Shown: in pieces, positions 45,212-56,212 of the stretch | Layout of the letters: each line of letters starts with the position of its first letter | How positions within the stretch are numbered: the first letter of the stretch is position 1 | NCBI GenBank assembly: GCA_026874595.1 | Contig: CM049306.1 | Coordinates: 83,416,142-83,480,141, forward strand | Source of the DNA: Sipunculus nudus | Taxonomy: Eukaryota > Annelida > Sipuncula > Golfingiida > Sipunculidae | Direction of reading: 5' to 3' | DNA length: 64,000 nucleotides | The notes under the pieces: model-generated | Database searches by the model: none | What the model was told of the DNA's origin: nothing | Seen by the model: the letters and a program-made list of their open reading frames with translations, nothing else | Position numbers and translations under genes: made by a program

Positions 45212-48018
45212 ATATGTATGTTTTCTTGTCTCATATTGATGTGGTAATTAGCAAAGCTAAATTACTGGCATCATGTAATTTGTAACAAATATATGTAGTG
45301 TGCTGGCGTGGATGGGAACTTCAGCCGGGGTATAATATTATAAAAAAAGGACACATGGGAATGGTCAGGTGAGGGGTGGGTGGACCGTTGCTTTCATTCC
45401 AGGATAGGTTTTGTGATTTTATAAATGAAGGGTAATTTTACTTTTCTAGCTGGTTACAGGTAACACTTTGAAAACAGGACATCATCGTTTAACGCATCGT
45501 TTAACACTTGATAAAAGTTATAGTCTCACGGCTTGAGAGGAGTGGTTGTAACATAACTTCTATCAGCGTATGGGTAGTTTTATTTCCGGGGCAGGGTGGG
45601 TGTTCTTCAATACTAATTTCACAAATGGAGACTTTTTATCAAATTTAGACTTAATTGTGATGAATACAAAAACAGACACACAGTCGTTCATAGACATTAA
45701 TTAATCCTAACCCTTTCTTGCAGATGTATGAAATATTATGAATAAAACCATTTTAGCAGTATTAGTTAATTTAACTAGTCCAGAGGCAATTATAAAGAAA
45801 CCACCCACATTTCTATTATCGTCAGGAGGGTTGAAGGATAAAGAACTAAAGTTGTTCTTTTACAACAGGATTACGATAGTAACAGGGTTAAGGTCGGTTC
45901 TCGGCTGGTAATGGTGTTCAGTTCAGAGTAATTTGCTTCACATTACAGAGTTTGCTTGAGTTTGGGTTTCGTCATGTAAATTACGTTATATCTGTGTAAT
46001 GTTTCAATCTGTGCAAAGGTTATCAACCACACGTTCTTATTTTGTAAGTTTTGTACATGTTCTGACAGCCGTGGGTGTATCATGATCGCTGTTAAGTTTT
46101 GAGAAATAAATTTCTATTGGTTTGGTAAAATGCGTTTTCGTTAGTAACAGTAAGACTCCAGCAGAGGTCTCAACTGTTCCATGATACAAGAGGAGCGCCC
46201 CTGCAGCTGACTCCCAGCAGGCCACGTTTCAAAACTTATAATTTGAGGATTTGGGTGTGGTAAAAAAAAGGGTCATTCCACACTCAACTTTGCCGATACA
46301 CATCCTCTTCCCCTCTAAATTTTTGCCTTGATGCTGTCATTTGATTACTTTCGAGTCGCATATCCGCACCCTTCTCGAATCCTGGCATGTTTATTTCTCC
46401 AATTTTCTCTTATCAGCTCAATGGGGGGGGGGGGGGCATTTTGCGTACACATCAAAACTTGCGTGCAACAGGTTACATGTAAAAATTAGGGGTAAACCGC
46501 CAGTCGGATGAATTATGAACACGTAATATCCCAAACGCACAAAGGCTGAAAGTTATTGGTAATTTTCATTATTGGCAGGCCTGGAACAGAACCTTTTTCT
46601 ATAATTTTCTTCGCCATGGTGCGCTACTATTCCTTCCAATATGCTGCCACAATCTTTAAAAAGAGTCCTAGGAAAAGACCCCCCACCCCCCAAACAATTT
46701 CTTGCGACTGATTGTGACCGACATTAACACTAGGTACAATTGTTTGCAATTGTCTTTGATTCAATGCCACCACAACATATGCTGTGATTTCAGGGGCGTC
46801 AATACAGAGGGTTATATATCCTCCAACACACACGCACACTTTTTAGCAAGGGTGATGGTCAATGCCATTATCCCCCTGATATTCAGAGAATAATTTTTAT
46901 ATATTGGAAATGATATACATATATATATTAATAATTAGAAGTATAGACTTTGGTTCTATTTCTGGGTTAACCCTTAACTAATTTATATCTAAACCTCGTT
47001 TAGAATTAATATATACGTGAAACATACCTTATTTTAAACCTTATACTTAATTGTTATAATATTCGAAATGTGTCACACAGACAATAAAAGGTACACATGT
47101 TTATATGTGTGAGTGTCCCAGCGTCGATTATCCTCCCACGCTTTCGAAGCATCGTCCCCCTCCTACCCCCCCCCCCCCCCCCCCCACCCAAACCCTCGGA
47201 GATAATTGACGGCACTTTGTGAGTTGGTACTCTGTGTGCACAATTTCCTTCGGGTACACCACGACGCGTCCCCAGTTTGTGAAAATGACCTAATCCCTAC
47301 GATTTTCGACGATTCCTACGCTACAATTTGCTATGACTTGAACTTAAGAGACAAAGAAAGGCTTAGAAATCATATTGTGTGAGGTCTGCTTACACCCCCA
47401 TCACACTCGGGCTACATTTCCAGTGTGTCCCCAAATTTGTGCGCACAAAGTAAGATCTTTCTACGTGGTCGCAAGACAGGAGAAATGGTAAGGACGTTGT
47501 TGAACTTCTGAAATGTTCAAAATAAATATGGTGGGGACGTGGTCGCATCAGGAAACAATAAAGGCAAGTAATGCGGTATTGATGTAGAAACGACTATAGT
47601 AAAACCTAGTTTGTACTTCATAGAAGCGTCGCGCGGACGGGAAAGATTGTTTGCACGGCGTGCTAAATTTACCCAGTTCCTCACACCATCACTTCGGTTT
47701 CAACCATAGGTTTGCAAACACGGAATCAGAAACTTTGTCTGCAAAGTGTTCAGCTTTAAAGGCAACACGTTATACTTGACGCAAAAGCTGCACTTATGTT
47801 GGTGAGAAGGAATAGAGGACCTCTCTTTGACTTCCCCCATGCCTTCGGTGACACCGTTGTAGACTGTAAAGGTAGTTGATTGTTGAACGAAGATGTGGAT
47901 ACAAGAACGAATGATAAGATGCAGTGCTTGGTACAGTTGTATAAGGACCGAGTGGACGCAATGAGAACGCGTGTTGTTTGGCCAAACTATGGAATGTAAC
48001 CTGATTTCAATTACTGTA
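43560..48018. other. Intergenic AT-rich region, no gene recognised
   Basis: I see no exon with conserved sequence on either strand. Contents: a T-run/G-run (45179-45210), poly-G near 46424, a GC-richer stretch at 47100-47460 with a poly-C run (47167-47185), and scattered short open frames without support. The last exon of the minus-strand tetraspanin could in principle lie here or nearer. Confidence 0.5.
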
Positions 48019-48955
48019 TCCGACAAAACAGTTTTGCGGATACCATGTTTTCACGCGGGTTCCGCCGCGGCGTTCATTTTCGGAGAACTATTAGGCCCTT
48101 GGACCGACCTTTCCGGAACCCAGCATGGTTATTCACTCACCTATTAAGTAGTGCGTAACAAAGACTAGTGGCGCCACCTGCAATCCGTTTGTACGGTATG
48201 AATCTGGATGTCTTAGTGATAACAGCCCATATCTCAGGAGTAGTTCAATATATTGAGCTGAACTTCTGCATGTCCATAGATCTTGGATCTCTATCTGCTA
48301 CTCGAAACTGGTGTCTAGACCAGACAGGTGGCGCCACCTACCTTCCCGTTTTCGTAGAATACATTGATGACCTTTTCTCAGGAGTAGTTTGTCGTATTGA
48401 CCTGATATTATACCCATAGATCAAGTTTGCATACCTCCATCTCGTACACAAGACTGGTGGCGCGATCTGCAATCGTTTTTGCGTAGCGTCTATCCATATG
48501 CTTGCATTGGGTGAAAATTGCTCATATCTCAGGAGTAGTTCCATTTATTGGTCTGAAATTTGGCATGTCCGTCCATCTTGGAGAGTTTATTCATAGACCA
48601 AACAGGTGGCGCCACTTTCCTTTCCGTTTTCGTAGAGAACATTGGTGCCCTTTCCTCAGGAGTGATTTGTAACATTGGCCTGAAATTGTGGTGCCACCTT
48701 CTGTTCTGTTTTTTATAGAATACTTGAAATATTAAAATATTACAACATGCAATATTTTTATAGAAATATTGCATGTTGTATCCATCTGCAGATCGGTTTT
48801 TCGTTAAACTTGTTCATATGTGTGGAGGAAAGTGCCATCTCTGATGCCACAAATTTGGAGTCTTGTCATGTAAGGAACATTCAATGCCTTACTTTACCCA
48901 TGCCTCTGTGATTTGGCGGAAACATGTAGTCGTTTGTCGACTGCCCGTTTTCTTG
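48019..48955 (+). mobile_element. Helitron/Helentron-like element, copy 5 (diverged)
   Basis: Begins TCCGACAAAACAGTTTTGC and ends with hairpin GTAGTCG...CGACTGC then TTTTCTTG before TTT, so the usual CTAG has changed to CTTG. It lies outside XPO7 in the intergenic region. An internal perfect hairpin occurs at 48741-48780. Confidence 0.6.
48741..48780. repeat. Perfect 17-bp hairpin
   Basis: TACAACATGCAATATTT and AAATATTGCATGTTGTA are exact reverse complements separated by 6 nt. It lies within Helitron-like copy 5. Confidence 0.9.
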
Positions 48956-49064
48956 TTTAAAAAAATGAGTATACTGACTATGACGTGTTGTAATTTTGTC
49001 GAGAGAAGTGAATTTGAAATGAGATTGAATCGTGAAGAGGTCTCTGATAAAGATTGATGGGCTG

Positions 49065-50246
49065 TGTTGCAACCACTATTGTAATAACGTTCACTATTGT
49101 AATAATTATTACAATAGTGGTTGGTAAGGGCCAGTTTTGGCCAACCACTGTTGTAATAACGGTCACTATTGTAATAATTATTACAATAGTGGTTGCAAAT
49201 GCAACCACTATTGTAATAATTTTTTATTACAATAGTGGTTGATGTTGCAGGCGGAAAATTTACCTAGATTTGTCGAGTTTCTTCCAAACAAATGACATTT
49301 CCGAAAAAAACCCTCACAATTCATACTCTGTCTCACAAAAAAAACGCATAAGTTTGTATATCATATGTTATGACACTAGTGAACTTTATAACATTAGTGG
49401 TCGTGTCGAGCAACCACTATTGTAATAACGGTCACTATTGTAATAAAAAATAGCCGCCACTGTTATCTCAAAACTGAAGAATATTTCTCTCATTGTTCAT
49501 CTTGAAATGCCATCATCTTTTCACATTTGTGTTCAAGTGTGATATGCTTGGGAATTAAAGTATTCCAAACGTAGTAATCCATCCTTACTTAATTAATTTT
49601 ACCTATAAAGAAATTTATTAGAATAGTGAACGTTATTACAATAGTGGCCGTGTCGAGCAACCACTATTGTAATAACGGTCACTATTGTAATAAAAATTAG
49701 CCGCCACTATTATCTCACCACTGAAGAAATAATTTCTCTCATAGTTCATCTTGAAATGCCACCATCTTTTTATATTTGTGTTCAAGTCTGATATGCTTGG
49801 GAATTATAGTATTCCAAACGTTGTAATCCATCCTTATTTAATTAATTATACCTTTAATGAAATTTATTACAATAGTGAACGTTATTACAATAGTGGTTTC
49901 TCGACTCGGTCACTAATGTAATAAAGTTCACTAGTGTAATAACATATAAAATACAATCTGATGCGTTTTGGGGGATACTGAGTATGAATTGTGTGGGTTT
50001 TTTTTCTCGGGAATGTCATTTGTTTGGAAGAATTTCGACGAATCTTGGAAAAATTTCCGCCTGCAACATCAACCACTATTGTAATAAAAAATTATTACAA
50101 TAGTGGTTGCAAATACAACCACTATTGTAATAATTATTACAATAGTGACCGTTATTGCAATAGTGGTTGGCAAAAACTGGCCCTTACCAACCACTATTGT
50201 AATAATTATTACAATAGTGAACGTTATTACAATAGTGGTTGCAACA
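49065..50246. mobile_element. 1.2-kb foldback transposable element with 6-bp target-site duplication
   Basis: The ends TGTTGCAACCACTATTGTAA and TTACAATAGTGGTTGCAACA are perfect inverted repeats. The direct repeat GGGCTG flanks the element at 49059-49064 and 50247-50252. The arms extend for about 350 bp each and are themselves built of short palindromes (AACCACTATTGTAATAAT / ATTATTACAATAGTGGTT). The centre has two direct copies of about 245 bp (49401-49646 and 49647-49892) with CTTGAAATGCC and GTATTCCAAACGT. No transposase frame: the hydrophobic open frames on both strands are readings of the ATTGTAATAATT modules. Confidence 0.85.
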
Positions 50247-50380
50247 GGGCTGCCATCTGACGGTCGTACTATCAACCACTCCAGGGCAGTCGGGGTCACC
50301 TGAGAAAACTGCAAAGTGAATTCACACCACCATGCGATTCCTTCAAAACAATATTTCGATCAGCAGAATGAAAACCCTGA

Positions 50381-50745
50381 AATATTCCGATAACACTTTA
50401 CACGGCTGTACGGTAATATTTAGCATGTAGTGTACACGGCTGTACGGTATTATTTAGCCGGCACTGTACACGGCTGTTCGGTAATATTTAGCCGGTACTG
50501 TACACGGCTCTTCGGTAATATTTAGCCGGCACTGTACACGACTGTACGGTATTATTTAGCCGGCACTGTACACGGCTGTTCGGTAATATTTAGCCGGCAC
50601 TGTACACTGCTGTACGGTAATATTTAGCTGGCACTGTACACTGCTGTTCGGTAAAAATTCAGCCGGCACTCTACACGGCTGTACGGTAATATAGTCTGGA
50701 CTCTGCACTCCTGTAGGTAATATTTTCCCTGCATTGTGCACGGCT
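50381..50745. repeat. 35-bp minisatellite
   Basis: About ten tandem copies of CACGGCTGTACGGTAATATT followed by TAGCCGGCACTGTA, period 35-36 bp, starting about 130 bp after the foldback element. Confidence 0.9.
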
Positions 50746-51121
50746 GTATGTCTGAATATGTCGAGAATCCAAAACTTTACCTCTCAAACCTCTCAAAGTG
50801 CGTGTACCGTTATAATGACGTTACAGTTCACAGGCGACTTCCCGGACGACATGTCAGAAAAGAAACGAGGGTCAAAGGGCTATTTGTGTTATTAAACGGA
50901 TCAATGGTATAATAGTGAACATATCATCATGTCAAACTACGTACCCAGCTTATATTTACGTAATAATCAGTACAATGATGGGCAGCGAAATGCCAGAAAT
51001 TCTGTGATTTAATATCAGAGGTATTCTCTGCGCTTATCAATAAATATAACCATGTCAATATGTATTCAAAATGTTAATACAGTGGTCTGTAGAATATCTG
51101 CATAACAAATAATTGACATGT

Positions 51122-51193
<72 letters not shown>

Positions 51194-52039
51194 ATAGATC
51201 ATGAAAAACAAGCCGATGACGATGATTATCGTAAGTTTTCAGTCGATTAAGTTTTCACTATAGCGAGGTTCCCAAAGAAGGGTCATCAATTAGTTTATTT
51301 TTATGGCATAATGCATTTGACGCCGTTGGTTTGTTTGCAACGTGGCAAGCAGACTTTGATGACCTTTTGTGGAGGATTTGGGTTACACCCGAGGAAAAAA
51401 AATCATAAAATTTTAAAGTCTGTATCACCATATTATATTTAGTTTTGTCTGAAGGATTTGATATCATTTTATAATATAGCGCCATTCCGGCCCTCTGACA
51501 GAGAGTATACGACCAGCCTACTGGCTGTCAGAGTGCTGTTAGTGCCTTCAGTGAAGAACGCACTATTAGGCTCTATGAGGATGCAAATATTTTCGTCATT
51601 TCTGACACTCCTCATGGCCCACATGTACACTGTAAATTGACATAAAGCAGATAACCGTTATCATATTTAGTGTTTTTTCTATCAATACCAAACATGAGCA
51701 AGAAATGTTCCGTTTTAACTCAGCATATTAGTAAACCCCTCCGCACGTTGTTGAATATCTGACTGCATGAATACAGGCATGGCTCGCACGGGTTACTGGA
51801 CTCGGCCAACTTGTACGCGATCAGGAAATGACTTGGTACCATGGAGACGGAGTTTCGGTTTAGGTTGTGAGTTCACATGTATTTTTTTTGTGTTCATTCA
51901 TCATTTATAGTATTATGTTAAGATTATAGGCTGTTTCCAACAATGTGAATGCAACATGATGGAATACCACTGCCATGCATTCCTCGATATTGCTTGTATC
52001 TCGACTCAAGTAGTTTTACCAGCCCAATTATCAGTGCCT
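50746..52039. other. Intergenic stretch, no gene recognised
   Basis: AT-rich with an (AT)n microsatellite at about 51124-51190. Short open frames here have no conserved features. Confidence 0.5.
51124..51190. repeat. (AT)n microsatellite
   Basis: About 66 bp of uninterrupted TA dinucleotides. Confidence 0.95.
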
Positions 52040-52876
52040 TCTGAGTCGTTTTGCCACGGCTATGTAATTTTAGGATTGAAAGGAGACTTGCCAAGAACCT
52101 CCCTGGATGTCATATTAGAAGGTACTAGGTCCAACAGTAAAGTTTGGTGCCATGTCTGACTTTCTAGGTGGTCATAGGCATATTTTTAGCTAGTTGCTTG
52201 CAGAACTTAGGTCACCATGACCTCCTTTCAGGTTTGAAAGGAGATTTTGCCAGAACCTCCTTGGTTTTGTGTTATAAGATTCTATGCCTACAAGTTAAAA
52301 TTTGTGTTGTCTGACTGTCTGGTTGTTCAAAATCATGTTTCTTGCCAGTCTCTCGGAGAATATAGGTCATCATGACGTTATATCAGATTTCCTAGAAAAT
52401 TTGCCCAAGACTTCCTTGGATGTTACATCAGAAGATTCTAGGGCTAAAGGATTCAGTTTGTGCACATCTTACTTCCAGGGTGTTCAAATCATGTTTTCCC
52501 CCATAGCCCATAAAAAAATAGTTCACAGTGACCTAATTTCATATTTCCAAGGACGTTTACCAAGGACCTCCCTGAATGTCCTGGGGCGGATCCAGGATTT
52601 TTTAAAGGGGAGGTTCCGACCCAGGAAGACTTAAAGAAAACCTAAAAAAAGGTCATGTGGTCCGGAAACTATGGGTCCAGGTCGCACGATTTGGTTTGAA
52701 ACCTTGTTTCGGCTCAATAAGGGGGTGGGGGGTGGGAGGTACGGACTCCCTGGACCCCCCTCTTGATCCGCCAATGATGTCACATCAGAAGATGTATGCC
52801 AAATAGATATAAGTTGTGTCCTGTCTGACTCTCTGGGTGCTCAAAATTATGACTTTCAGTCAGCTGAGCTAAAAAC
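52040..52876 (-). mobile_element. Family-B element, reverse orientation, interrupted
   Basis: The right edge CAGCTGAGCTAAAAA is the reverse complement of the family-B 5' end. Inside, the GGTCACCATGACCT palindrome recurs (perfect AGGTCACCATGACCT at 52209-52223). It is interrupted at about 52579-52775 by a GGCGGATCCAGGATTTT...CTTGATCCGCC repeat. The left end was not recognised. Confidence 0.5.
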
Positions 52877-52929
52877 CACTGATGTGTCACGGACATGAAC
52901 ATATCGTGTATACATACAGCCATTCGCGT

Positions 52930-53040
52930 TGCGGATCCAGAAATTCTAGAAGGGGGGGGGGGGGAGTGGGGTTCACCATGTTTTCCTTAAATTTGTTTAT
53001 AGGTACATGGGGGGGGGGGGGGAGTATAAATTGGTGGGGT
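52930..53040. repeat. G-rich repeat fragment (GCGGATCCAGAAATTCT)
   Basis: GTTGCGGATCCAGAAATTCT is followed by a run of 14 G, and another G-run lies near 53010. Same family as 52579-52775 and 20395-20625. Confidence 0.45.
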
Positions 53041-53349
53041 GTCCCCCAGATTGGGAATTATTTTGCAATATGCAATGTAAAGAGGACTTTTTTAGGAACC
53101 TGTCACCTAAAATGTGGGGATTTTTTGTTCCTTTACTACTATTCTCTTAAATGATTTTGCATAACGTAGTCAAACTGTACGGGTTAGGGTTATATTAACG
53201 TGTGGCCGGCTTTTAAGTAGGATATTAACTAGAAAGTAACATGTTGATGTCAATGGTGAAAATGCGCATTGATGTTTATAACTTGCAAAATAACATCTTT
53301 AAAAGTAATTCTCGAGGTAAAATATTTGTTAAAATGTTCAAGTCGTATG

Positions 53350-53500
53350 TCTTTTTACCGACGTCTGAGGTCTATACATCGCGACGGACCTAGCAGAGCA
53401 CAGGTCGTGAGTTCGAGGATCAGCCGAAATTTTTCACGGTCGACCCCAGCCCAGGCTTACGGGAAGGCCGTGCCTTACTCACAGGCGAGTGCAATTTTTT
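53350..53500 (+). repeat. Possible tRNA-SINE remnant
   Basis: CTAGCAGAGCACAGGTCGTG then AGTTCGAGGATC looks like the region from tRNA D-arm to box B. No good box A was found. Confidence 0.25.
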
Positions 53501-54367
53501 TTTGTGGCGGGGGGGGGGGGGTTCCTCGGTGTTATGACCAGCAGAGTTCAATAACGGAAAGACTCCTTCCATCTTTATAGAACTATTTGTATGCTGTCTT
53601 ACTATGGAGTAAACCACTAAGCTGTTCATTGAAATCCTCAACTTATTAATTGGAAAGTAATAACTGTGGATAATTTAATAATCTAATTGCTAGGGAATAA
53701 AAATGAAATCTGAAAAAATGAAATTAATCACGAATAAATGGGAAAAGAAATAGATAAATAGATTAAATGAGAGATGTCGCGTCGCGGGCGCCCCCCTCTG
53801 GATCCGCCTTGCATGGTACAACACTCGGGCTCACTTCGTGAGGCCGTCAAGCGAGCAAATAGGGTGCTCAAACCAGGAATAGGTCTCTCGTCGGCTGAAA
53901 ATGTACATTATCAGTTTCTTTAAGCACGTTCTCATAGAGGCACTGAATGCATTACGCCACACGCTGTGATGGACATGCATTGATGCGTTTTAACTATAAA
54001 TGTACACGTATATAATTAAAGCACTTATACGAGGATGACGAACACGGGTGGGTGCCATGACACTAGGTTGCCTTTTAAAATTCAGCTTACATCAACTAAA
54101 TGTGATGAAGATAATTATTGTGTGCATCGTAACTTTGTTGAGCGGAGAGAATTAAATGGAATACTACAATTTAAACATGTAGCTCAGTTGAGTTGCACCA
54201 TTTTATTTGCAGGTCAACGTTTCAAAATCTAAGCTTTTCACATCTTCCGCATGGTCAGGGTAATCAAACCATGTGGATATGTAAACGTGTCAGCGTGTTT
54301 CTCCAACTTATGTACTGTCAGGTATATATATCTTTCGCTTTTTAAGCGACGTTGCTTGAGAGACTTA

Positions 54368-54656
54368 GGCCAAAAAAATTAAAAGGTATTGTTCTCAAGC
54401 GTCAATTTTAACCCCCCGCATCAAAAATTTTTATTTTGATTATCATCTTTCAAGAGGACAAAATAATACAATTTTGATAAAAATTCCTTTGTTATGTAGT
54501 GCTTTTACCTGTTTAACCATAAAATTCTGTTTTTCATGCTTTTCCCTGATCTCATGACATTTTTATCAAAACATACAAAAAGGTCCAAAATAAAATATCG
54601 CCCACCCGCACTGATTTCTGAATAAAGGTACCTGAGAACTATACCTTTTTTTGGCC
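54368..54656. mobile_element. PIF/Harbinger-like MITE (289 bp, TTA duplication)
   Basis: Ends GGCCAAAAAAATTAAAAGGT and TATACCTTTTTTTGGCC are inverted repeats, continuing inward with GTTCTCA and TGAGAAC. TTA is duplicated at 54365-54367 and 54657-54659, the usual 3-bp (TWA) target of PIF/Harbinger elements. Confidence 0.7.
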
Positions 54657-54659
54657 TTA

Positions 54660-56095
54660 GATTTGGATTTTCGAAGAGATGAAGGCCTGAAGGCCTATCT
54701 CTGTATCACCTCCGCAGAAAAATATACCGTGTCACAAATATTGAAACTGAAATTTAAATACCAACTCGCCCCGACAGGTTATTTCAAATATATGTAAAGA
54801 TAGCCAGGGCAAAATATATTTACAGCCTCTATTATATCCTCTCGGTACATGCCCGGTAAAAATAGCAAATCAGGAACTCCATGTTGCAAACCCTGAAACA
54901 TATTTGAATTCACTTTTCATGTTATCAATCAATTACCGTATAAAAATAATATCACTGAACTTCCAAATATTTTATATATACATTAATATAATTTTTCATA
55001 GTAGCAGCCGTAAATAATCTGTCGGCTGACGCAATGTAATTCGTGATTTAATCATTTAAAGTTAAACAATGTCATTCTGGATGAGATATAGCTCAACACT
55101 CATTGATCTGTCTCTGGTTCGAAAGAATTTGGCAGTTCGCTTTCCAAATCACCTCATATTTTCTTTTTAGTGTTGTTATTCCAAGAAAAGATATATACTC
55201 TTCATCATACAAGTCTGTTTATCATATATTAAGAGAAACCATTAGTCTGATTCCAGACGGGGATACTCTATGTCTAATCACTCTCCATCGCCGCTGTGTA
55301 TTTTTTTACGATATCTCCTCTCTCAGTCGGAACACCTGGTCTCCCCTCTCTCCACATGCATGGTCATCAGTCCCACTGTGACTTCTGTTGCTTTATTTGC
55401 CAGGCGTAATTATGCGCGAAACAGAGAGCTATGATCTGGAATATAGAAAATAATTCTGCAATCACTGAAAGAAATCTTCCCATACATACGATCCTTATTT
55501 ATGTACATGATCCTCTTGTTGTTCATTATTTTTGTTTCTGTTAATTTCTTACAATGCCAAAGATGCCACAATTAGCTTCACAACAGTCCATTTTGGCATT
55601 TTTATATATTCAATTTTAAATTTGCCCTTTGAATTATTACCCATAGTAGATGCAGATACTAAAATAGTGTATATTTTAACAACAGAATGAATGAATGTGG
55701 ATTCTTGTGTGTTTCTTTAGCTTTCCCTCCGCTTAAGTTATTTGTTTTAAAGCCAACTGATTGGAATTGTCCTAATATTGTACTGCGGACAGCCGTATCG
55801 GTCTCAGGTCGGCAGGGCCAACCAGCTTGCCCTTAGGCCGATATTAACTCACAAAAAAAATAAAAAAATATAGGCCTATTTATACGAATAACATCAACCG
55901 TATAAAGCCACTTTAATTCTTAAAATATAGTGTTATTTTATTTGATCGCACTACACGCTCAACGCATGCCCGCAGGTGGAAACATCCAACCAAGTCATAG
56001 CTCATGTGGTCGATTTTATCCCAGAATTCGGAGCGCTTGATGCATGGTACCTGTACCCAGTAAAAATTATACTAAAGAACACCGCCTGAACCTAC
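54660..56095. other. Region downstream of tetraspanin exon 6; no exon recognised
   Basis: If the tetraspanin's last exon is near, it should be on the minus strand here, about 20-30 codons long. I scanned for a tetraspanin-like C-terminus and saw none that was convincing. Confidence 0.4.
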
Positions 56096-56212
56096 CTGAA
56101 ACAGCATGACAGCGGCACAGACACCGCCGACCAGTATCTGGTTGTTTTGCAGCCACATGTAAAATGCTTTGATACACCCTTGTGTGTAAATGACCTCTTT
56201 TATTCGCTCAGG
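56096..56212 (-). CDS. Tetraspanin exon 6
   Basis: Acceptor TGTTTCAG, donor CAG|GTAGGT. 39 codons: [20 protein letters not shown] ends the large loop and [16 protein letters not shown] begins TM4. No stop codon in frame before the donor, so at least one further exon follows. Confidence 0.92.

Noticed and set aside
47700-48026. 108-codon minus-strand open frame, considered as the missing tetraspanin exon
   Set aside because: No TM4-like segment or tetraspanin tail, and its start runs into the Helitron-like element.
49054-50314. Several hydrophobic open frames on both strands (patterns like TIVIIITIV)
   Set aside because: They are readings of the ATTGTAATAATTATTACAAT modules of the foldback element, open in many frames at once; not genes.
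55780-55850. GC-richer patch on the minus strand considered as the last tetraspanin exon
   Set aside because: Reading after the only nearby acceptor gives early stops and no tetraspanin-like tail.
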